DNA of 64,000 nt, taken from assembly GCF_017744435.1 (NCBI RefSeq), contig NZ_JAGIBG010000024.1, forward strand, positions 1 through 64,000. The letters are read 5' to 3'. Of this stretch, positions 1-13,827 are shown one piece after another. The notes beneath the pieces were generated by a model that searched no databases, had not been told where the DNA came from, and worked only from the letters and a program-made list of their open reading frames with translations. A program made the translations under genes and the position numbers. The stretch comes from Pseudomonas sp. Its GTDB lineage: Bacteria; Pseudomonadota; Gammaproteobacteria; Pseudomonadales; Pseudomonadaceae. Every line of letters begins with the position of its first letter. The first letter of the stretch is position 1.

Positions 1-171
1 TCCAGGGAGCCGAACACCAGCAATAGCCACATCATCACTCCCTGTGGGAGCGGGCTTGCCCGCGAATGCGGTTGATCAGGCAATGATGTTTTCAGGTCTG
101 GCGCATTCGCGGGCAAGCCCGCTCCCACAGGGAGTGATGATGTGGCTATTGCTGGTGTTCGGCTCCCTGGA
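1..171. repeat. Perfect inverted repeat, 70-bp arms (1-70 / 102-171), 31-bp spacer; contains a REP-type pair and the fixH 3' end
   Basis: Reverse complement of 1-70 is identical to 102-171. Confidence 0.95.
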
Positions 172-676
172 GCGCTTCATCGCCCAGTTGCAAAGTGACC
201 CCATGCTCGACCTTCTCTTCCTCGAACAACCGCCATACATGGTCGTCCTGGCTACCCAGCAGCTCGACGAACCGACGCCCGTCGACCTTGTCGTCCAACT
301 GCCCGACATAACGCCCGGTCTCGACCCGGCTGAGCAACACCTTGCGGTCCTTGTCCGGCTGGGTCGGCGAAATCAGGTTCAGTTCCAGGCTCTGCGGGTC
401 GCTGTTGCCGTTCAGGCGCACATCCACCTCGCCGGTCAGCTCATCCAGGTGCACGCTGGCCTTGAGGTTGAGGGTCTGGGCCAGCAGCTCACGGTCCAGC
501 GAGCGGTTGATGCCTTTGCCGGCCTCGTAGTAGTTGTCGTTGACCAGGTTGTCCGGGTTGTGCACGGCGATGCTGACCATGGTCAGGCTCAGGCACACCG
601 AGGTGGTCAGGATGCCGATGATGATCCAGGGCCAGAGGTGCTTGTACCAGGGGCTGGCGGCGGTGGCGGCAGGCAT
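146..676 (-). CDS. FixH family protein
   Basis: ORF 176 aa, N-terminal TM segment, located directly downstream of ccoG. Confidence 0.8.
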   Translation of the reverse strand: MPAATAASPWYKHLWPWIIIGILTTSVCLSLTMVSIAVHNPDNLVNDNYYEAGKGINRSLDRELLAQTLNLKASVHLDELTGEVDVRLNGNSDPQSLELNLISPTQPDKDRKVLLSRVETGRYVGQLDDKVDGRRFVELLGSQDDHVWRLFEEEKVEHGVTLQLGDEALQGAEHQQ

Positions 677-693
677 TGTCAGGGTTCTCTCTG

Positions 694-2115
694 TCAGCGG
701 ATCTGTGGGCCGATGAAGCGGCTCTTGGCTTCAACCTTGGCGGCGCTGTCGTCGGCGCTCTTGAGGATGAAGGTGATTTCGTTGGTGGTCGAGGGCAGCT
801 TCTCGGGTGCAATCGACAGCTGTACCGGCAGGCTGACGATATCTCCAGCGGCCACGCGGATCTCGCGCTGGCCTTCCAGGCGCAGGTCGGGCAGGCCGGC
901 GGCGTCGAGCACGTAGACGTGGTCGCGCTGGTCCTTGTTCATGACCTTGAGGCTGTACACGTTCTCGATCCGGCCCTGGGCGTTCTCGCGGTACAGCACG
1001 CGGTCCTTGCTGACGTCGAAGCCCACCAGCGAGCGGGTGGCGAAGGCGGTGCCCAAGGCGATGATCATCACCAGCAGCACCACGGCATAGCCGATCAGGC
1101 GCGGGCGCAGCATGTGGGTCTTCTGCCCCGAGAGGTTGTGCTCGGTGGTGTAGCTGATCAGCCCCTTGGGGTAGTTCATCTTGTCCATGATGCTGTCGCA
1201 GGCATCGATGCACGCCGCGCAGCCGATGCATTCGATCTGCAGGCCGTCGCGGATGTCGATGCCGGTGGGGCAGACCTGCACGCACATGGTGCAGTCGATG
1301 CAGTCACCCAGGCCCTTGGCCTTGTAGTCGATGTCCTTCTTGCGTGGGCCGCGGGTTTCGCCGCGGCGCGGGTCGTAGGAGACGATCAGGGTGTCCTTGT
1401 CGAACATCACGCTCTGGAAGCGCGCGTAGGGGCACATGTACACGCACACCTGTTCGCGCAGCCAGCCGGCATTGCCGTAGGTGGCCAGGGTGAAGAAGCC
1501 GACCCAGAAGTAGGCCCAGCCATCGGCTTCGCCGGTGAAGAATTCAGTGAGCAGTTCGCGGATCGGCGAGAAGTAGCCGACGAAGGTCATGCCGGTGACG
1601 AAGCCGATCAGCAGCCACAGGCTGTGCTTGGCGAACTTGCGCAGGAACTTGTTGCCGCTCATGGGCGAGCGGTCCAGTTTCATGCGCTGGTTGCGGTCAC
1701 CCTCGGTGACTTTTTCGCACCACATGAAAATCCATGTCCACACGCTTTGCGGGCAGGTGTAGCCGCACCACACGCGGCCGGCGAACACGGTGATGAAGAA
1801 CAGGCCGAAGGCGGCGACGATGAGAATGCCCGAGAGCAGGATGAAGTCCTGGGGCCAGATGGTGGCGCCGAAGATGTAGAACTTGCGCTCCGGCAGGTTC
1901 CACCACACGGCCTGGTGGCCGCCCCAGTTCAGCCACACGGTGCCGAAGTAGAGCAGGAACAGCACGGCCCCGCCGACCATCCGCAGCCTGCGGAAGATGC
2001 CGGTGAAGGCGCGGGTGTAGATTTTCTCGCGTGAGGCGTAGAGGTCGACGGAATCCTTCCCTTTGTTGGCAGGCGGGGTGACGTCATGTACCGGAATTTG
2101 CTTGCTCATCATCAA
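694..2115 (-). CDS. ccoG: Cytochrome c oxidase accessory protein CcoG (polyferredoxin)
   Basis: 473 aa; CxxCxxxCxxxC motifs (CIDCTMCVQVCP, CIGCAACIDAC), multi-TM. Confidence 0.93.
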   Translation of the reverse strand: MMMSKQIPVHDVTPPANKGKDSVDLYASREKIYTRAFTGIFRRLRMVGGAVLFLLYFGTVWLNWGGHQAVWWNLPERKFYIFGATIWPQDFILLSGILIVAAFGLFFITVFAGRVWCGYTCPQSVWTWIFMWCEKVTEGDRNQRMKLDRSPMSGNKFLRKFAKHSLWLLIGFVTGMTFVGYFSPIRELLTEFFTGEADGWAYFWVGFFTLATYGNAGWLREQVCVYMCPYARFQSVMFDKDTLIVSYDPRRGETRGPRKKDIDYKAKGLGDCIDCTMCVQVCPTGIDIRDGLQIECIGCAACIDACDSIMDKMNYPKGLISYTTEHNLSGQKTHMLRPRLIGYAVVLLVMIIALGTAFATRSLVGFDVSKDRVLYRENAQGRIENVYSLKVMNKDQRDHVYVLDAAGLPDLRLEGQREIRVAAGDIVSLPVQLSIAPEKLPSTTNEITFILKSADDSAAKVEAKSRFIGPQIR

Positions 2116-2326
2116 GTCCCACGGCAGTGGAGAAACGCCGCGGCCAGTGCGTGCCGGCCGCAGTCTCGCGCATTCTGCTAGCGCGCTGCGATCAATGATA
2201 CGCCGCTGGTGGCGATATGGGATCGCGCTGCGACCTTTAGTCGCGTTGGGTTCGTGGTGTGAATCGTGTTATGGCGGGTGTCAATTGATCCAGGTCATCT
2301 TGTGCTGCTTTTGCCGGCCTCTTCGC

Positions 2327-2404
2327 GGGCTTGCCCGCTCCCACAGGTACTGCACAATCATCAGGTCCTGTGCGATCCCTGTGGGAGCGGTTTTACCCGC
2401 GAAT
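2327..2404. repeat. Pair of inverted REP elements
   Basis: cttcgcgggcttgcccgctcccacagg ... cctgtgggagcggttttacccgcgaa. Confidence 0.85.
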
Positions 2405-2418
2405 AGGCCTGACCTGCC

Positions 2419-3399
2419 TTACTCGGCCTGCTGGGCCGCTTCCGGCTGGTGCGACAGGCTGTACACATAAGCCGCCAGCAAGTGCACCTTGTCATTACCC
2501 TGCAGCTGTTCCTGCGCCGGCATCTGCCCTTGGCGGCCATAGCGAATGGTCTGCTGCAGCTGGGCAAAGCTCGAGCCGTAGATGAACGCCTGCGGGTGGG
2601 TCAGGTTTGGCGCGCCCATGGCCGGGGTGCCTTTGCCTTCAGGCCCGTGGCAGGCCACGCAGTTGGCGGCGAACAGCTTCTGGCCGTTCTCGGCATCGGC
2701 CTTGGCGCCTTCCGGCAGGCTGCGGCCATCGAGCTTGCTGGTGACGAACGCGGCGACATCGGCCACACCCTGTTCACCCAGCACTTCACCCCAGGCCGGC
2801 ATCACCCCGTGGCGGCCGCCCATGATGGTGGTCTTGATGGTTTCCGGCTCGCCGCCCCAGCGCCAGTCCTGGTCGGTCAGGTTGGGGAAACCGTAGGCGC
2901 CCTTGGCGTCGGAACCGTGGCACACCGAGCAGTTCGAGGCGAACAGCCGTGCGCCCATCTTGAGTGCTTGCGGGTCCTTGGCCACCTCTTCGATGGGCAT
3001 CGCCGCGAACTTGGCGAAGATCGGCCCGAAGCGTGCGTTGGCCTTGGCCATTTCCTTTTCCCACTCGTGCACGCCGGTCCAGCCTGGCTGGCCGTTGGAG
3101 AACTCGGTCTGCTTGTCGTTATCCAGGTACGAGTAGCCCGGCAGGATGCCTTTCCAGTTGCCCAGGCCCGGGTACAGCACCAGGTAGCCGAGGGCGAAGA
3201 TGATGGTGCCGACGAACAGCCAGAACCACCATTTCGGCAGCGGGTTGTCGTATTCCTCGATGCCATCGAAGGCATGCCCGACGGTTTCGTCGGTGACCTC
3301 TTCGCGCTGGCCCTTGCGGGTCGACAGCAGCAGCCAGGTCAGCGAGAAGATGGTGCCCAGGGTCAGGACGGTAACGTACAGACTCCAGAAGGTTGTCAT
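2419..3399 (-). CDS. ccoP: cbb3-type cytochrome c oxidase subunit III (operon 1)
   Basis: 326 aa, two CxxCH haem motifs (CSVCH, CVACH), N-terminal TM. Confidence 0.95.
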   Translation of the reverse strand: MTTFWSLYVTVLTLGTIFSLTWLLLSTRKGQREEVTDETVGHAFDGIEEYDNPLPKWWFWLFVGTIIFALGYLVLYPGLGNWKGILPGYSYLDNDKQTEFSNGQPGWTGVHEWEKEMAKANARFGPIFAKFAAMPIEEVAKDPQALKMGARLFASNCSVCHGSDAKGAYGFPNLTDQDWRWGGEPETIKTTIMGGRHGVMPAWGEVLGEQGVADVAAFVTSKLDGRSLPEGAKADAENGQKLFAANCVACHGPEGKGTPAMGAPNLTHPQAFIYGSSFAQLQQTIRYGRQGQMPAQEQLQGNDKVHLLAAYVYSLSHQPEAAQQAE

Positions 3400-3587
3400 T
3401 GTTGTTTGCTCCCAGAAGCTTTTGCTTGCTCGACGTGCTTGCTGGCCCCGGGATCATCCGCGAAGGGCAGTTGGGTCGCTTCGTCGAAGTCCTTCTTGCG
3501 CCGTGGGTTGAACACCCACAGCGCCAGGCCCACGAAGGCCACCATCACCACGACGGTGCCCAGGCCGCGAATCATCCCGATATCCAT
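3396..3587 (-). CDS. ccoQ: cbb3 oxidase subunit CcoQ (operon 1)
   Basis: Short TM protein [26 protein letters not shown] between ccoO and ccoP. Confidence 0.9.
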   Translation of the reverse strand: MDIGMIRGLGTVVVMVAFVGLALWVFNPRRKKDFDEATQLPFADDPGASKHVEQAKASGSKQQ

Positions 3588-3592
3588 CAGCG

Positions 3593-4200
3593 TCACCGTT
3601 TGCTTTTGATGATGGTGCCAAGACCCTGCAGGTACGCGACCAGTGCGTCCATTTCGGTCTTGCCCTTGACCGCGTCGCGGGCGCCGGCGATGTCGGCGTC
3701 GCTGTACGGCGTGCCGAGGGTGCGCAGCACTTCCAGCTTCTTCGCGGTGTCCTTGCCGTCGAGCTTGTTCTCGACCAGCCACGGGTAGGCCGGCATCTTC
3801 GACTCCGGTACCACGTTGCGCGGGTTGTACAGGTGCGCGCGGTGCCAGTCATCGGAGTAGCGGCCACCGACGCGGGCCAGGTCCGGGCCGGTGCGCTTGG
3901 AGCCCCACAGGAACGGGTGGTCCCAGACGCTTTCGCCAGCGACCGAATAGTGGCCGTAGCGTTCGGTTTCGGCGCGGAACGGGCGAATCATCTGCGAGTG
4001 GCAGCCAACGCAGCCTTCACGGATGTAGATGTCGCGGCCTTCGACTTCCAGCGCGGTACGCGGCTTCATGCCTTCGACCGGCTTGTTGGTGACGTCCTGG
4101 AAAAACAGCGGGACGATCTGGGTCAGGCCACCGACGCTCACGGCGATGACCATGAAGAAGGCCAGCAGGCCTATGTTCTTCTCGACGGCTTCATGCTTCA

Positions 4201-4201
<1 letters not shown>
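3593..4201 (-). CDS. ccoO: cbb3 oxidase subunit II, monohaem (operon 1)
   Basis: 202 aa, CVGCH motif, [23 protein letters not shown]. Confidence 0.96.
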
Positions 4202-5643
<1,442 letters not shown>

Positions 5644-5792
5644 TCTAAGGTTCCACGGTTTTGGTGTTCTTGTTGGTCGAAAAATCGGCGCCAGTATCGA
5701 TAACCACCAGGGTTATGGCAACGCAAGGATCCTTGCGCCGACCCGTGTCCGGGCCCTTTCGCCGGTGTCCCGCGGCGATAGGGTCGGGACGA

Positions 5793-5823
5793 TTGTACAC
5801 AAATAAATATTTGTAATGTGTAC
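5793..5823. promoter_or_regulatory. Inverted repeat upstream of ccoN1 (ACAAATA-AA-TATTTGT within GTACACA...TGTGTAC)
   Basis: Perfect 7-2-7 inverted repeat at 5799-5814 in the cco1 promoter region. Confidence 0.5.
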
Positions 5824-6007
5824 CGTTTTTCATCTTTTTCTGATCGATCGGTCAAGCTTTTTCCGGGGGCGGCATCAGGCTGTGCGCCGCGTCTGCTTCG
5901 GTCCTTTCGGAGCGAAGCCCACTGTGGCAACAAGCTTAGTTCTGTTCGGAGGGGGTGCAAGGGAGGGGTGTAGCGGGGAGAGGGGCCGCAAGGCGGCCCC
6001 AAGGGTA

Positions 6008-6949
6008 TTACTGGGCGGTCAGGTTCTCGCTGGCGCGATCCTGCGACAGGCTATACACATAGGCTGCCAGCAGGTGCACCTTGTCATTGCCCTGGATTTC
6101 CGCCTGGGCTGGCATCTGCCCCTGGCGGCCGTAGCGAATGGTCTGTTGCAACTGGGCGAAGCTCGAACCGTAGATGAACGCCTGCGGGTGGGTCAGGTTC
6201 GGCGCGCCCATGGCCGGGGTGCCTTTGCCCTCAGGCCCGTGGCAGGCCACGCAGTTGCTGGCGAAAAGTTCCTTGCCCTTGACCGGGTCGGCCTTGACCC
6301 CTTCCGGCAGGCTGCGGCCGTCGAGGTTGGTCAGCACGAACGCGGCGACATCCGCCACGCCCTGTTCCCCGATCACCTCGGCCCATGCCGGCATCACACC
6401 GTGGCGGCCATTCATGATCGAGGCCTTGATGGTCTCCGGCTCGCCGCCCCAGCGCCAGTCCTTGTCAGTCAGGTTGGGGAAGCCATAGGCGCCCTTGGCA
6501 TCCGAGCCGTGGCACACCGAGCAGTTGGAGGCGAACAGGCGGCTGCCCATTTTCAGTGCCTGTGGGTCCTTGGCCACTTCCTCGACGGGCATGGCGGCGT
6601 ACTTGGCGAAGATCGGGCCGAACCTGGCGTCGGCCTTTTCCATCTCCTTCTGCCACTCGTTGGCACCGGTCCAGCCATTCTCGTAGCCCGGCAGGATGCC
6701 TTTCCAGTTGCCCAGGCCCGGGTACAGCACCAGGTAACCGGCACCGAACACCAGGGTGCCGACGAATAGCCAGAACCACCACTTGGGCAGCGGGTTGTCG
6801 TACTCCTCGATGCCATCGAAGCTGTGCCCCATGGTCTGGTCGGTGGTGTTGTTGCTCTGGCCCTTGCGGGTCGAAAGCAACAGCCAGGCCAGGCCGATCA
6901 GGCTGCCGATGGTCAGTACGCTGATGTAGGTACTCCAGAAGGTGGTCAT
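6008..6949 (-). CDS. ccoP: cbb3-type cytochrome c oxidase subunit III (operon 2)
   Basis: 313 aa, two CxxCH motifs, close paralog of 2419..3399. Confidence 0.95.
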   Translation of the reverse strand: MTTFWSTYISVLTIGSLIGLAWLLLSTRKGQSNNTTDQTMGHSFDGIEEYDNPLPKWWFWLFVGTLVFGAGYLVLYPGLGNWKGILPGYENGWTGANEWQKEMEKADARFGPIFAKYAAMPVEEVAKDPQALKMGSRLFASNCSVCHGSDAKGAYGFPNLTDKDWRWGGEPETIKASIMNGRHGVMPAWAEVIGEQGVADVAAFVLTNLDGRSLPEGVKADPVKGKELFASNCVACHGPEGKGTPAMGAPNLTHPQAFIYGSSFAQLQQTIRYGRQGQMPAQAEIQGNDKVHLLAAYVYSLSQDRASENLTAQ

Positions 6950-7152
6950 TGCGCTTTGCTCCTCACAGCCGTAGTCATGGCAGCAGGTTCCTGCCCGGCG
7001 GGGGGCAGGCGGTCGTCGACGAAGGGCAGCAGGCGCGCTTCGGCGAAATCATGGTCGCGGCGACGGTTGAACACCCACAGTGAGAGGCCGATGAAGGCGA
7101 TCATCACTACCAGGGTGCCCAGGCCGCGGATCATGCCGATGTCCATTTCCAT
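6946..7152 (-). CDS. ccoQ: cbb3 oxidase subunit CcoQ (operon 2)
   Basis: Short TM protein paralogous to 3396..3587. Confidence 0.88.
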   Translation of the reverse strand: MEMDIGMIRGLGTLVVMIAFIGLSLWVFNRRRDHDFAEARLLPFVDDRLPPAGQEPAAMTTAVRSKAQ

Positions 7153-7157
7153 GCCGG

Positions 7158-7766
7158 TTACCTCTTGTTCTTGATGGCGGTGCCGAGCACCTGCAGGTAG
7201 GCGACCAGGGCGTCCATCTCGGTCTTGCCCTTGACGGCGTCACGGGCGCCGGCAATGTCCTCGTCGGTGTACGGCACGCCCAGGGTACGCAGGGTGCGCA
7301 TCTTGGTGTCGGTGTGGCTGTTGTCGACCTTTTCAGCGACCAGCCACGGGTAGGACGGCATCTTCGATTCCGGTACCACGTTGCGCGGGTTGTACAGGTG
7401 CGCGCGGTGCCAGTCGTCCGAGTAGCGGCCACCGACGCGGGCCAGGTCCGGCCCGGTGCGCTTGGAGCCCCACAGGAACGGGTGGTCCCAGACGCTCTCG
7501 CCAGCGACCGAATAGTGGCCGTAGCGTTCGGTTTCGGCGCGGAACGGGCGGATCATCTGCGAGTGGCAGCCGACGCAGCCTTCGCGGATGTAGATATCGC
7601 GGCCTTCCAGTTGCAGCGCGGTGTAGGGCTTCATGCCTTCGACCGGCTTGTTGGTGACGTCCTGGAAGAACAGCGGGACGATCTGGGTCAGGCCGCCAAT
7701 GCTCACGGCAAACACCATCAGCAGGGCCAGCAGGCCGACGTTTTTCTCGATGACTTCATGTTTCAT
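7158..7766 (-). CDS. ccoO: cbb3 oxidase subunit II (operon 2)
   Basis: 202 aa, near identical to 3593..4201 paralog. Confidence 0.96.
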   Translation of the reverse strand: MKHEVIEKNVGLLALLMVFAVSIGGLTQIVPLFFQDVTNKPVEGMKPYTALQLEGRDIYIREGCVGCHSQMIRPFRAETERYGHYSVAGESVWDHPFLWGSKRTGPDLARVGGRYSDDWHRAHLYNPRNVVPESKMPSYPWLVAEKVDNSHTDTKMRTLRTLGVPYTDEDIAGARDAVKGKTEMDALVAYLQVLGTAIKNKR

Positions 7767-7779
7767 CAGGCAGGTCTCC

Positions 7780-9204
<1,425 letters not shown>

Positions 9205-9255
9205 GTATGGGTTCCCATCCACGGTTATTTTGGCAGGCTTTACAGCGAGGCAAGC

Positions 9256-9948
9256 ATGAGTAATGGGCAAAGTGCCGGTATTGACGGGGATCAATGGGCG
9301 CAAGTCGGAAATGTCCCAGGCTTGCGCTGCGATCCTCCGCGAATGGGCGGCGAGGGCGCTGCATCTGCGTGCCTGATCCTGGCCCATGGCGCGGGTGCGC
9401 CGATGGACAGCGGGTTCATGATTGAGATGGCGCAAAGGCTGGCGGCGCTTGGGGTCGGGGTGGTTCGCTTCGAGTTCCCCTACATGGCCGAGCGGCGCAA
9501 CGGCGGCGGCAAACGGCCGCCCAATCCGCAGAAGGTGCTGCTGGAATGCTGGCGCGAGGTGTACCGGCAGGTGCGACCTTTGGTCACGGGCAGGCTGGCC
9601 ATTGGCGGCAAGTCGATGGGTGGGCGCATGGCCAGCCTGCTGGCCGATGAACTGGGGGCGGACGCGCTGGTGTGCCTGGGGTATCCGTTCTATGCGGTGG
9701 GCAAGCCGGAGAAGCCCCGGGTCGAGCACCTGGCCGAGCTGAAGACGCGCACGTTGATCGTGCAGGGCGAGCGCGATGCGCTGGGCAATCGAGAGGCGGT
9801 GGAAGGGTATGCGCTGTCACCGGCGATCGAGGTGAGCTGGCTGGTGGCGGGGGATCATGACCTGAAGCCGCTGAAGGCTTCGGGGTTCAGCCATGAGCAG
9901 CACTTGCAGGCGGCGGCTGAGAAGGTGGCGGGTTTCCTGAAGGACTAG
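9256..9948 (+). CDS. Alpha/beta-family hydrolase (dienelactone hydrolase / Tex30-KANL3-like)
   Basis: [16 protein letters not shown] and [11 protein letters not shown] motifs; start uncertain (9342 is an alternative that avoids overlapping the ANR box). Confidence 0.8.
   Translation: MSNGQSAGIDGDQWAQVGNVPGLRCDPPRMGGEGAASACLILAHGAGAPMDSGFMIEMAQRLAALGVGVVRFEFPYMAERRNGGGKRPPNPQKVLLECWREVYRQVRPLVTGRLAIGGKSMGGRMASLLADELGADALVCLGYPFYAVGKPEKPRVEHLAELKTRTLIVQGERDALGNREAVEGYALSPAIEVSWLVAGDHDLKPLKASGFSHEQHLQAAAEKVAGFLKD
9281..9294. promoter_or_regulatory. ANR/FNR box (TTGACGGGGATCAA) upstream of ccoN2
   Basis: Matches TTGAT-N4-ATCAA with one mismatch, 77 bp upstream of ccoN2 start. Confidence 0.75.
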
Positions 9949-9957
9949 TGCTGGATT

Positions 9958-10024
9958 CTTCGCGGGCATGCCCGCTCCTACAGGGTTACGCGATCTCCTG
10001 TGGGAGCGGGCAAGCCCGCGAAGA
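9958..10024. repeat. Pair of inverted REP elements
   Basis: ttcgcgggcatgcccgctcctacagg ... cctgtgggagcgggcaagcccgcgaag. Confidence 0.85.
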
Positions 10025-10043
10025 GGCTGGCGCAGGTATATGC

Positions 10044-10328
10044 TTAGTCGCGGTACTCGCACAGGTAAGCGGTATCCACTTTCACCTGCAGCTGGAACTT
10101 GCTGTCGGCCGGCACGTTGAACTTGTCGCCAGCGTTGAAGGTTTCCCAGTTGTCGCTGCCCGGCAGCTTCACGGTCAGGGCGCCGGACACCACGTGCATG
10201 ATTTCACGCTTGGCGGTGCCGAACTCGTATTCGCCCGGGGCCATCACGCCCACGGTGGCAGGGCCTTCTGCGCCAGCAAAGGCGATCGACTTGACGGTGC
10301 CGTTGAAGTACTCGTTGACCTGGAACAT
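10044..10328 (-). CDS. ppnP: Pyrimidine/purine nucleoside phosphorylase (PpnP, DUF1255)
   Basis: 94 aa cupin-like, [17 protein letters not shown]...[23 protein letters not shown]. Confidence 0.88.
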   Translation of the reverse strand: MFQVNEYFNGTVKSIAFAGAEGPATVGVMAPGEYEFGTAKREIMHVVSGALTVKLPGSDNWETFNAGDKFNVPADSKFQLQVKVDTAYLCEYRD

Positions 10329-10404
10329 GGGCGACTCCTGAAAGAATGGGGGGTGAAAAAGGGCTGGCCAGTATGCCCAAGCCCATTCGCCCCGTCATCT
10401 GCTT

Positions 10405-10956
10405 TCAAGTGCCGTTCGCGGGCAGGCTCAAGGGCAGCAGGCGTGCGGTGTTGCGGGCATCCTCAAGGGCCCGGTGCTGCTGCCCGCAGAAGTGCATGCC
10501 CGCCAGTTGCAGTGCGCCATTGAGCCCGGTCGGGCGCTGCAGGTGGCGAGCCTTGGCGAAGCGCTGCTTGAGGTTGATGTGCGGCAGCTCGCGCAGCAGG
10601 CTGTCGACTTCATGTTGGCGCCATTCCTGCAACAGCTGCTGGCGGTCGTAGTCGCCCCAGCTGACCCAGGCCTGCAGCTGCCCGCGGTGGTGCCCCAGCC
10701 AGCGTTCGAAACGCGCCCACACTTCGGGGAAGGCCGCAGCGCTGTCGACACTGGCCTGGCTGATGTGCGTCAGCTCGCGGCAGAACGGTGTCAGCTGCGG
10801 CCGCCGCCGGGGCCGCACGAAGCGCTGGAAGTGGTCCACTTCACGGCCTTCGCGGGTTACCAGGCTGGCGCCAATTTCAATGATTTCCATCTCCGTGACC
10901 GGCCAGCCACCGTCATCGGTGGTGGCTTCCAGGTCGATCACCAACCAGTGGCCCAT
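10405..10956 (-). CDS. 3'-5' exonuclease, DEDD family
   Basis: VIDLEATTDDGG...EMEIIEIGA...HRALEDARNTARL; start at MGHWLVIDLE. Confidence 0.85.
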   Translation of the reverse strand: MGHWLVIDLEATTDDGGWPVTEMEIIEIGASLVTREGREVDHFQRFVRPRRRPQLTPFCRELTHISQASVDSAAAFPEVWARFERWLGHHRGQLQAWVSWGDYDRQQLLQEWRQHEVDSLLRELPHINLKQRFAKARHLQRPTGLNGALQLAGMHFCGQQHRALEDARNTARLLPLSLPANGT

Positions 10957-11119
10957 ACCAGGCTCCCTCGCCATACATGCCAAAGCAGCGTAGCCAATGT
11001 CTGGCCACACGGCATCCCCTGGCAAAATGCCCTTACTTTGGCATAACCAGCAGTTGTGCCATGCCGGGAAAACGCCTAGCTTAAGCGCATCCAGGTATGA
11101 ACCGTGATGAGCGTCCGCT

Positions 11120-11920
11120 TTGATTCCAGCGCCCGGCCTGAAGGTAATCTCCACCCTGATGATGCTGGCTGCGGCCTGGCTGGCGGTGCCGGCGTGGGCC
11201 GCCGACGCCATCGACGTGAAGATCGGCGCCGCGCATTTCCCGCCTTATACCGTGCGCCCGGAACAGGGCGCCGACACCGGTTTGCTGCCCCAGCTGGTCG
11301 AGGCGTTGAACCGCTTGCAGCCGGACTACCGCTTCGTCCTGGTGCCCACCTCCATTCAGCGGCGCTTTGGTGATTTCCAGCAAGGTCGCACCGACATGGC
11401 GATCTTCGAGAACCCCGAATGGGGCTGGCAGAAGATCCCCCACCAGACGGTGGACATGGGCCTGGAGGATGCCGAAGTGTTCGTCGCCAGGAAGCTCAAT
11501 GGCCGTGACCAGCATTACTTCGACAGCCTGGGTGGCAAGCGCCTGGCGTTGTTCAACGGCTATCACTACGCCTTCGCCAACTTCAACCCCGACCCCAACT
11601 ACCTGCGCAAGACCTACAACGCGACGCTGACCTATTCCCACGACAGCAACCTGCTGATGGTTCAGGCTGGACGTGCCGACATTGCCCTGGTGACGCGTTC
11701 GTACCTGAGCGACTTCCTGGCCCGCAACCCCGACAGCCTCAACCAGCTGATCGCTTCACAGCGCATCGATCAGGTCTACCACCACTATGCCTTGCTGCGC
11801 CCTGGTGCCCCGATCACCGATCAGAAGTTCGCCGAGCTGCTGCGCTACCTGCGCGACACGGGCGAACTGACGCGCATCTTCCAGCCCTACCGGATCACCG
11901 TCGCCGCGCCGAACGACTAA
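11120..11920 (+). CDS. Periplasmic transporter substrate-binding protein (SBP_bac_3 type)
   Basis: 266 aa, signal peptide, solute-binding fold sequence features. Confidence 0.75.
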   Translation: MIPAPGLKVISTLMMLAAAWLAVPAWAADAIDVKIGAAHFPPYTVRPEQGADTGLLPQLVEALNRLQPDYRFVLVPTSIQRRFGDFQQGRTDMAIFENPEWGWQKIPHQTVDMGLEDAEVFVARKLNGRDQHYFDSLGGKRLALFNGYHYAFANFNPDPNYLRKTYNATLTYSHDSNLLMVQAGRADIALVTRSYLSDFLARNPDSLNQLIASQRIDQVYHHYALLRPGAPITDQKFAELLRYLRDTGELTRIFQPYRITVAAPND

Positions 11921-11941
11921 ATTCCCCGGGGACGGGCACGT
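11918..11941 (+). promoter_or_regulatory. Candidate PvdS-dependent iron-starvation promoter (TAAAT-N16-CGT)
   Basis: TAAAT at 11918-11922, 16-nt spacer, CGT at 11939-11941; upstream of the 11986 gene. Confidence 0.75.
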
Positions 11942-11985
11942 CATCAGAAGTGAGCCTTTCTTTCATTCTTTCGTGAGCCAAGACC

Positions 11986-12999
11986 ATGCCGTTCGACGCC
12001 GCTTCGCAGCCCCTGTCTTTACCCCGCTGGCGCAGCCTCGATGCCGAGGGGGATGACCGTCGGTTGAGCCTGACCCTTGAAGGGCGGCCATTGATCCAGG
12101 TGCGTCTGGAACCGGGCGATACGCTGCAGGTGCATGTCCAAAGCCTGTGCTCGGAGCGCCCGCAGCAGGCGTTATGGGCGGCCTGCTATTGGCTGCTGTC
12201 CCGTGATCCGGCGCGCCAGCGCCTGGCCGTGCATCTGCCCACGAGTGTGCCGGAAGCATTGGCCAGCGGTTTGTTGCTGGCCGGTGAAGTCGCCGGCGTC
12301 TACCGGTGCGAGCGCGCGTTGTTCTGGCAGTTGCCGCAGCCGTGGCTGGGTGCTTCGAGCGGCGATGTCTACCCGCAGCAGATGCAGTTCAGCAACGGCA
12401 AGCGCCACCCGCGCCGGGCACCCAAGCCGCGTGGCGAGGTGTATCGCCGCTTCGATGCACGCCTGGGAGCCTGGGTATCGTTGCGCACCCTGGAAGTCGA
12501 CCAGGACCTCGAGCGCTTCAACCGCTGGCAGAACAACCCGCGGGTGGAGAAGTTCTGGCAGGAGGCGGGCTCGCTGGAGCAGCACCGCGAATACCTGACC
12601 AAGCTTGAGGCCGACCCGCATACCCTGACCCTGATCGGCTGTTTCGATGACCAGCCGTTTGCCTACTTCGAAGCGTACTGGGCCAAGGAGGATCGCATTG
12701 CGCCGTTCTACCCGGCCGATGATTACGACCGCGGCATCCACATGCTGGTCGGGGAAGAGGCGCACCGTGGCCCGCACAAGGTCGCCAGCTGGCTTTCGGC
12801 ACTGGTGCACTACCTGTTCCTGGACGACCCGCGCACCCAGCGAGTGGTGGCTGAGCCCCGTGCCGACAACGGCAAGATGATCGGCTACATGCACGACCAG
12901 TGCTTCCATTGCGACAAGGAATTCGACTTCCCGCACAAGCGCGCGGCACTGATGATTCTGGGGCGGGAGCGGTTTTTCGATCGCTGCAAGCTGGCCTGA
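11986..12999 (+). CDS. GNAT-family acetyltransferase, siderophore biosynthesis (IucB/PvdYII-like)
   Basis: 337 aa; LGAWVSLRTLEVDQDLERFNRWQNNPRVEKFWQE...; adjacent to pvdS/pvdL. Confidence 0.8.
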   Translation: MPFDAASQPLSLPRWRSLDAEGDDRRLSLTLEGRPLIQVRLEPGDTLQVHVQSLCSERPQQALWAACYWLLSRDPARQRLAVHLPTSVPEALASGLLLAGEVAGVYRCERALFWQLPQPWLGASSGDVYPQQMQFSNGKRHPRRAPKPRGEVYRRFDARLGAWVSLRTLEVDQDLERFNRWQNNPRVEKFWQEAGSLEQHREYLTKLEADPHTLTLIGCFDDQPFAYFEAYWAKEDRIAPFYPADDYDRGIHMLVGEEAHRGPHKVASWLSALVHYLFLDDPRTQRVVAEPRADNGKMIGYMHDQCFHCDKEFDFPHKRAALMILGRERFFDRCKLA

Positions 13000-13012
13000 G
13001 TCCGCGTCGCCT

Positions 13013-13099
13013 TCTTCGCGGGCACGCCCGCTCCCACAGGCTCGGCGCAGATCTCAGATTTTTGCGCGGTCCCTGTGGGAGCGGGTTTACCCGCGAAGC
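13013..13099. repeat. Pair of inverted REP elements
   Basis: cttcgcgggcacgcccgctcccacagg ... cctgtgggagcgggtttacccgcgaag. Confidence 0.85.
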
Positions 13100-13115
13100 A
13101 GGCGACGCCGATGTA

Positions 13116-13644
13116 TCAGGCCTGTCGGTTGGCGGTCTTGCGGCAGTGCACCAGGGCATCGCGAATCATGAAGTTGACCAGGGTCGGCGATACGCCCAGT
13201 TCCTTGGCGATGTCCTTCTGCGGCACACCATGCAGGCGGTACATTTCAAAGGCATAGCGGGTGCGTTGAGGCAGTTCGTTGAGCGCCTCGGCGATGTGCT
13301 CGAGCGCCGCCAGGTTGATATGCGTGGCCTCGGGCGAAGCGTTCGGAATGACCACGTTCAGGCCTTCCTCTTCGCTGCCGGAATATTTCAGCTCCATCGC
13401 CTGCTTGCGGTAATGGTCGATGGCCAGGTTGCGCACGATCTGGAACAGGTAGCTGAGCTGTGCCTTGAACGACGAGGTAATCTGCGGGGCGGCGCTTAGC
13501 CGGAAGAAGGCATCCTGCACCACATCCTCGGCGCGCGAGCGGCAGCCGGTGATGCGCGCCGCGATCTTGACCAGAATGCTGCGATTGTCGACGAACGCCT
13601 GGAGTAATGGTGAATCGCACTTACTTGTGGATAGTTGTTCCGCC
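13116..13644 (-). CDS. pvdS: Extracytoplasmic-function sigma factor PvdS/PfrI (iron starvation)
   Basis: MAEQLSTSKCDSPLLQAFVDNRSILVKIAARITGCRSRAEDVVQDAFFRL; next to pvdL; Fur box upstream. Confidence 0.88.
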
Positions 13645-13722
13645 ATGGAAATCACCTTGTCTCGAAGGGGAAAGGGAGCACCCCGTTTGGGGAAGCTTCC
13701 TACGACGTGCGACAAACTATTC

Positions 13723-13741
13723 AGAATGATAATGATTGTCA
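13723..13741. promoter_or_regulatory. Fur box upstream of pvdS
   Basis: cagaatgataatgattgtc closely resembles GATAATGATAATCATTATC. Confidence 0.8.
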
Positions 13742-13827
13742 AATACGAAAGTTAATGAGTTTCTATTAGTTTCTGTTCTAAGCGGCGTTGCGTGATGCAG
13801 TTCACCTTGCGCCCCCGCTCACACCGC

